Below are positions 62,148 to 64,000 of a stretch of DNA of 64,000 nucleotides, piece after piece. Source of the DNA: Dillenia suffruticosa (lineage: Eukaryota > Streptophyta > Magnoliopsida > Dilleniales > Dilleniaceae). The notes beneath the pieces are model-generated. The model did no database searches. It was not told where the DNA came from and saw only the letters and a list, made by a program, of their open reading frames with translations. Positions within the stretch are counted from its first letter, which is position 1. Each line of letters opens with the position of its first letter. The stretch is taken from assembly GCA_033439265.1 (NCBI GenBank), contig JAVTVX010000013.1:23580000-23643999 (forward strand), written 5' to 3'. The position numbers were made by a program, and so were the translations under genes.

Positions 62148-64000
62148 ACTCAATCTCCAGTAAGATTTGCTGGGGCATCAGCGTCAGCTTCCGATCTTCT
62201 TCGGAGCTCAAGTAACGGCGTGAGTGGTGAGCCACTAAAAGCCCTAGGAAGATTGAGATTGGGCACGAAGAGGAGAGATTTTACGGTGACTGCTAAGATT
62301 AGGAAAGTGAAGAAGCACGAGTATCCATGGCCTGAAAATCCCGATCCCAATGTTAAAGGAGGCATTCTTAGTCATCTGTCACCTTTCAAGCCTCTGAAAG
62401 AAAAGCCCAAGCCTGTGACTTTGGAGTTTGAGAAGCCTCTCATGGATCTTCAGAAGAAGATCATTGATGTTAGTCATTATGTTTTTCTGTCACTGTGAAG
62501 TGTTTGTTGGATTGGGAATCTGTTTTCAGTTGGGAATTTTGATTTTCTTGGTGCAGGTAAAGAAGATGGCAAATGAAACGGGTTTGGATTTCAGTGATCA
62601 GATTTCCTCACTAGAGACTAAATATCTACAGGTTTGAGTTATATTTTATGCCTGGTCATTCTATTTTGATTGATAGATGATTGTAGTTAATCAGTTTGGT
62701 ATAAATTGTAATGGGGGCATATTTTGTCGAGGATAAACAGTAAAGACTCATGAACTTTTTATGCTGAAGTGCATCATAGGTTGTTGCCCTATGAAGTTCC
62801 AAGGCTATAACTTTGTAATTTAGGTTATTTGGTATGCGCATGGTGGTGTTACCATCATCTGTAGTAATTCTTCTTGTTTTGTACTTAGCAGTATGCTCTA
62901 CTTTTGATTCTTCTGCCCTTGTTTTTCTCTTTGTAATTTGGTGAAGCTGCTGGTTATAACAGAACACTAGCTTAAACAGAAAAAAAAAGGTATGGCTCCC
63001 ATCAGGATACCTTGGAAAAGAAAACAAAAACTAAGAATGGACCAGTATAGTTGTACACACATGTTCTTCTTCTTTTTGACTCTTTTGACTATTAGTGTTG
63101 GTAATTACACATGTTATAAATTGCTTCTCTGTTGAAGACCTCGAATACAGATTGAGGTCGCTTCCACAATTTTATTTTATTTTATTTTTATATTTCAAAT
63201 ATAAGCAAGCCATTATCGTGATGCCTCATGCATATGGTGCAAACCCATTTGAAAATTTTAGATATCAATTTCATACTTCATTCTTATATTCAGAAAGAAT
63301 TTACATCTTCTCAGCACTCCTCACCAGTTATAATATTTCAGGCTCTGAAGGATCTATATACACATCTGACACCCATACAACGAGTAAATATTGCACGCCA
63401 TCCTAACAGGCCAACTTTTCTTGACCACGTATTTAGCATCACTGATAAGGTAGGGCATCCGTACTTGTATATGACAGGTTCAGCCATATGGAATAGAATT
63501 GCTTACATCCTTACTTTTTCAGTTCGTGGAGCTTCATGGAGACCGAGCAGGTTATGATGATCCTGCCATTGTTACTGGTATTGGAACCATAGATGGTAGA
63601 AGATACATGTTTATGGGACATCAAAAGGGTAGAAACACCAAGGAGAACATTCAGCGGAATTTTGGAATGCCTACTCCTCATGGGTATGTTATTTTAAGAT
63701 GCTTGATGTCATAGTTATGCGTTTGCTTTGGAGATACTGAAGGTATCATTATTTGTGAGATGCAACATCTGTTTTAGAAGATTATTGTTTCTAATTTGCA
63801 ATTGCAAGTCTTGTAGAATAGTTGATTTATGACGATGATGGTCTTGTGGAAGACTTGATTTTCAGTTTCTCACTATGTTAGAATCTTAATCTCAAACAGT
63901 TACAGGAAGGCCATGCGCATGATGTATTATGCAGATCATCATGGGTTCCCTATTATCACCTTCATAGATACACCTGGTGCATTTGCAGACCTTAAATCAG
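62136..64000 (+). CDS. CAC3: Plastid acetyl-CoA carboxylase carboxyltransferase alpha subunit, first five coding exons (partial)
   Basis: This is the nuclear-encoded alpha subunit of the heteromeric chloroplast ACCase, which works with plastid-encoded accD to make malonyl-CoA for fatty acid synthesis. Exons are 62136-62468, 62557-62631, 63342-63449, 63523-63683 and 63900 onward, cut by the window edge. The N-terminus MASITQSPVRFAGASASASD is a chloroplast transit peptide. Family segments follow: EYPWPENPDPNVKGG, MANETGLDFSDQI, ALKDLYTHLTPIQRVNIARH, ELHGDRAGYDDPAIVTGIGT, GHQKGRNTKENIQRNFGMP and FIDTPGAFADLKS at the edge. The acceptor for exon 5 is the AG at 63898-63899, which restores HGYRKAMRMMYY. 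The start codon lies in the last unit of a tandem repeat. From memory it corresponds to At2g38040. Confidence 0.95.

Overview
This is a nuclear segment of a flowering plant, most likely a core eudicot. Coding exons are split by AT-rich GT-AG introns, spacers are AT-rich, and many promoters and leaders carry long CT/GA microsatellites. The gene set is plant-specific in detail: plastid ACCase alpha subunit, a PEP-associated fructokinase-like protein, a plant-type O-fucosyltransferase, a KT-type nucleotide-sugar transporter and a plant HAKAI. The species cannot be read from the sequence.

Layout: a partial unknown C-terminus (3-128, +); beta-tubulin (2526-4388, -); SOUL heme-binding protein (7449-8039, +); an FLN1 pseudogene (11077-12849, +); O-fucosyltransferase (13750-17312, -); a gene-poor 6.7-kb spacer; an SSUH2/DnaJ-type zinc-finger protein with an in-frame TGA before its usual tail (24121-27586, -); ribosomal protein eL33 (28905-29550, +) followed by a probable box C/D snoRNA cluster (30113-30677, +); a UUAT-like nucleotide-sugar transporter (35680-39143, +); mitochondrial uncoupling protein (40320-43372, +); HAKAI (45887-48767, +); reticulon-like B (49458-51106, -); ataxin-3/Josephin (52004-54939, -); OTU protease (55936-59873, +); and the first five coding exons of plastid accA/CAC3 (62136 to the window end, +). 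Exon ends were placed by hand from GT-AG sites, reading phase and family alignment from memory.

The genes do not form one pathway. Protein-turnover functions recur: an E3-type RING protein (HAKAI, better known in the m6A writer complex) and two deubiquitinases from different families (Josephin and OTU) transcribed divergently from one roughly 1-kb interval that holds a duplicated GACGTC element. The gene order appears to interleave two Arabidopsis segments (around At2g37970-At2g38040 and At3g54090-At3g54130, recalled from memory), as expected if this window keeps an ancestral order that Arabidopsis split between duplicated blocks.

The points most worth a second look are the TGA in the SSUH2-like gene, the FLN1 copy that has lost its kinase-type active-site loop, the snoRNA candidates downstream of eL33, the repeated intron-end/start-codon unit in front of CAC3, and the divergent DUB promoter. 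No transposase, reverse transcriptase, tRNA, rRNA or CRISPR array was recognised, and nothing clearly looks like an undescribed multi-gene system.
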